The notes below the pieces were generated by a model, which saw only the letters and a list, made by a program, of their open reading frames with translations, did not search any database and was not told the DNA's origin. Both the position numbers and the translations under genes were made by a program. Shown here one piece after another: positions 42,034 to 42,119 of a stretch of 42,119 nt of DNA. The DNA is taken from assembly GCA_009780345.1 (NCBI GenBank), contig WRAG01000001.1:71267-113385 (forward strand). The letters are read 5' to 3'. This stretch comes from Oscillospiraceae bacterium (GTDB taxonomy: Bacteria > Bacillota > Clostridia > Monoglobales > WRAG01). Each line of letters begins with the position of its first letter. Positions within the stretch are counted from its first letter, which is position 1.

Positions 42034-42119
42034 GGGAGTGGCATCCGGATTGGTTTTTTAATCCGGCTAATGCCACCCCTGTCAAAACCATCCAAGAACA
42101 CGAGTTGTTTTTTAACGAA
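42034..42119 (+). repeat. Module H, copy 4, inserted in the loop of hairpin D (partial)
   Basis: P1: GTGGCAT-CCGGATT (42038-42051) with AATCCGG-CTA-ATGCCAC (42060-42076). Linker CCCTGTCAA. P3: ACAC-GA-GTT (42098-42106), loop GTTTTTT, AAC-GAA (42114-42119) at the window edge. It interrupts CTCGCGC-TTTTA, the 5' arm and loop of module D. Confidence 0.8.

Larger units (their letters stand above)
41744..42119 (+). repeat. Repeat region R5: module element running off the window
   Basis: From 41750: GC-rich palindromes (GCCGCCACGGCGGC, CAGAGCGAGGCTCTG), A (41873-41892 and hairpin 41901-41923), a B-like GGTCGCCCGGCG segment, a C-like part (CAACTCGCCCCTATCCAAAC), then D starting at 42022 (CTCGCGCTTTTAG). 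D never closes, because module H begins in its loop at 42034 and continues to the window end. No gene is supported. Confidence 0.83.

Overview
The window reads as a chromosomal segment of a spore-forming, anaerobe-type Firmicute, most likely in the Clostridia. Evidence: a spoIIGA-sigE pair with the pro-sigma-E processing site, an S-layer protein with SLH domains and its own strong promoter, many TTG/GTG starts behind strong Shine-Dalgarno sequences, the fused HisZ-HisG protein, and a secreted InlB-repeat protein ending in a dockerin. Genus and species cannot be named from this sequence alone.

Layout. 1-1566: panC (5' end only) and panB on the minus strand, separated by repeat region R1. 1805-3424: pyrG, whose glutaminase site has lost both its catalytic Cys and His. 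3663-7916: S-layer protein and tsaD. 7984-8455: two gene remnants. 8542-10197: sigE and spoIIGA (minus). 10387-11461: initiator tRNA and manA. R2 follows, then uvrB (minus). 14041-14309: a compact candidate type I toxin/antisense-RNA locus. 14342-18597: hisZG fusion, a 25-residue CxxC microprotein, hisA, repeat region R3, hisI and hisE. Then a VOC protein and cysK. 20166-26660: tRNA-Met whose 3' end hosts a 6.4-kb AT-rich integrated element (serine recombinase, two Xre regulators, Rep-like protein, membrane and lipoprotein cargo, small resolvase). 26831-29987: a possibly spore-related secreted-type protein, a polysaccharide deacetylase plus glycosyltransferase pair, and a SLOG protein. 30025-32256: tsf and rpsB (minus), split by R4. 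32713-37920: giant InlB-repeat/dockerin protein. 37982-39000: two small membrane proteins and a second toxin/antisense locus. 39068-41743: rsmE, a secreted leucine-rich-repeat-type protein and prmA (minus), then R5.

The most striking feature is a family of intergenic mosaics (R1-R5). They are built from a fixed set of hairpin modules, called here A, B, D, F, G, H, I and K, which recur in the same order. Loops and flanks are conserved while stem sequences differ between copies with matching changes on both arms. Module H (about 110 bp) sits in the hairpin loop of other modules, and an empty and a filled version of the same site can both be seen here. The mosaics lie between genes that otherwise look like operon partners (panB/panC, hisA/hisI, rpsB/tsf).

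Two other items stand out. The integrated element has an 8-bp TCCACCAA repeat at its ends, and the tRNA's presumed original terminator lies just beyond the right end. Its recombinase gene borrows its stop codon from the tRNA, so the protein tail should change on excision. The two toxin-like loci each have convergent near-consensus promoters and start both of their RNAs with related inverted sequences. All assignments rest on reading the sequence and on recall of family motifs; no database search was possible.
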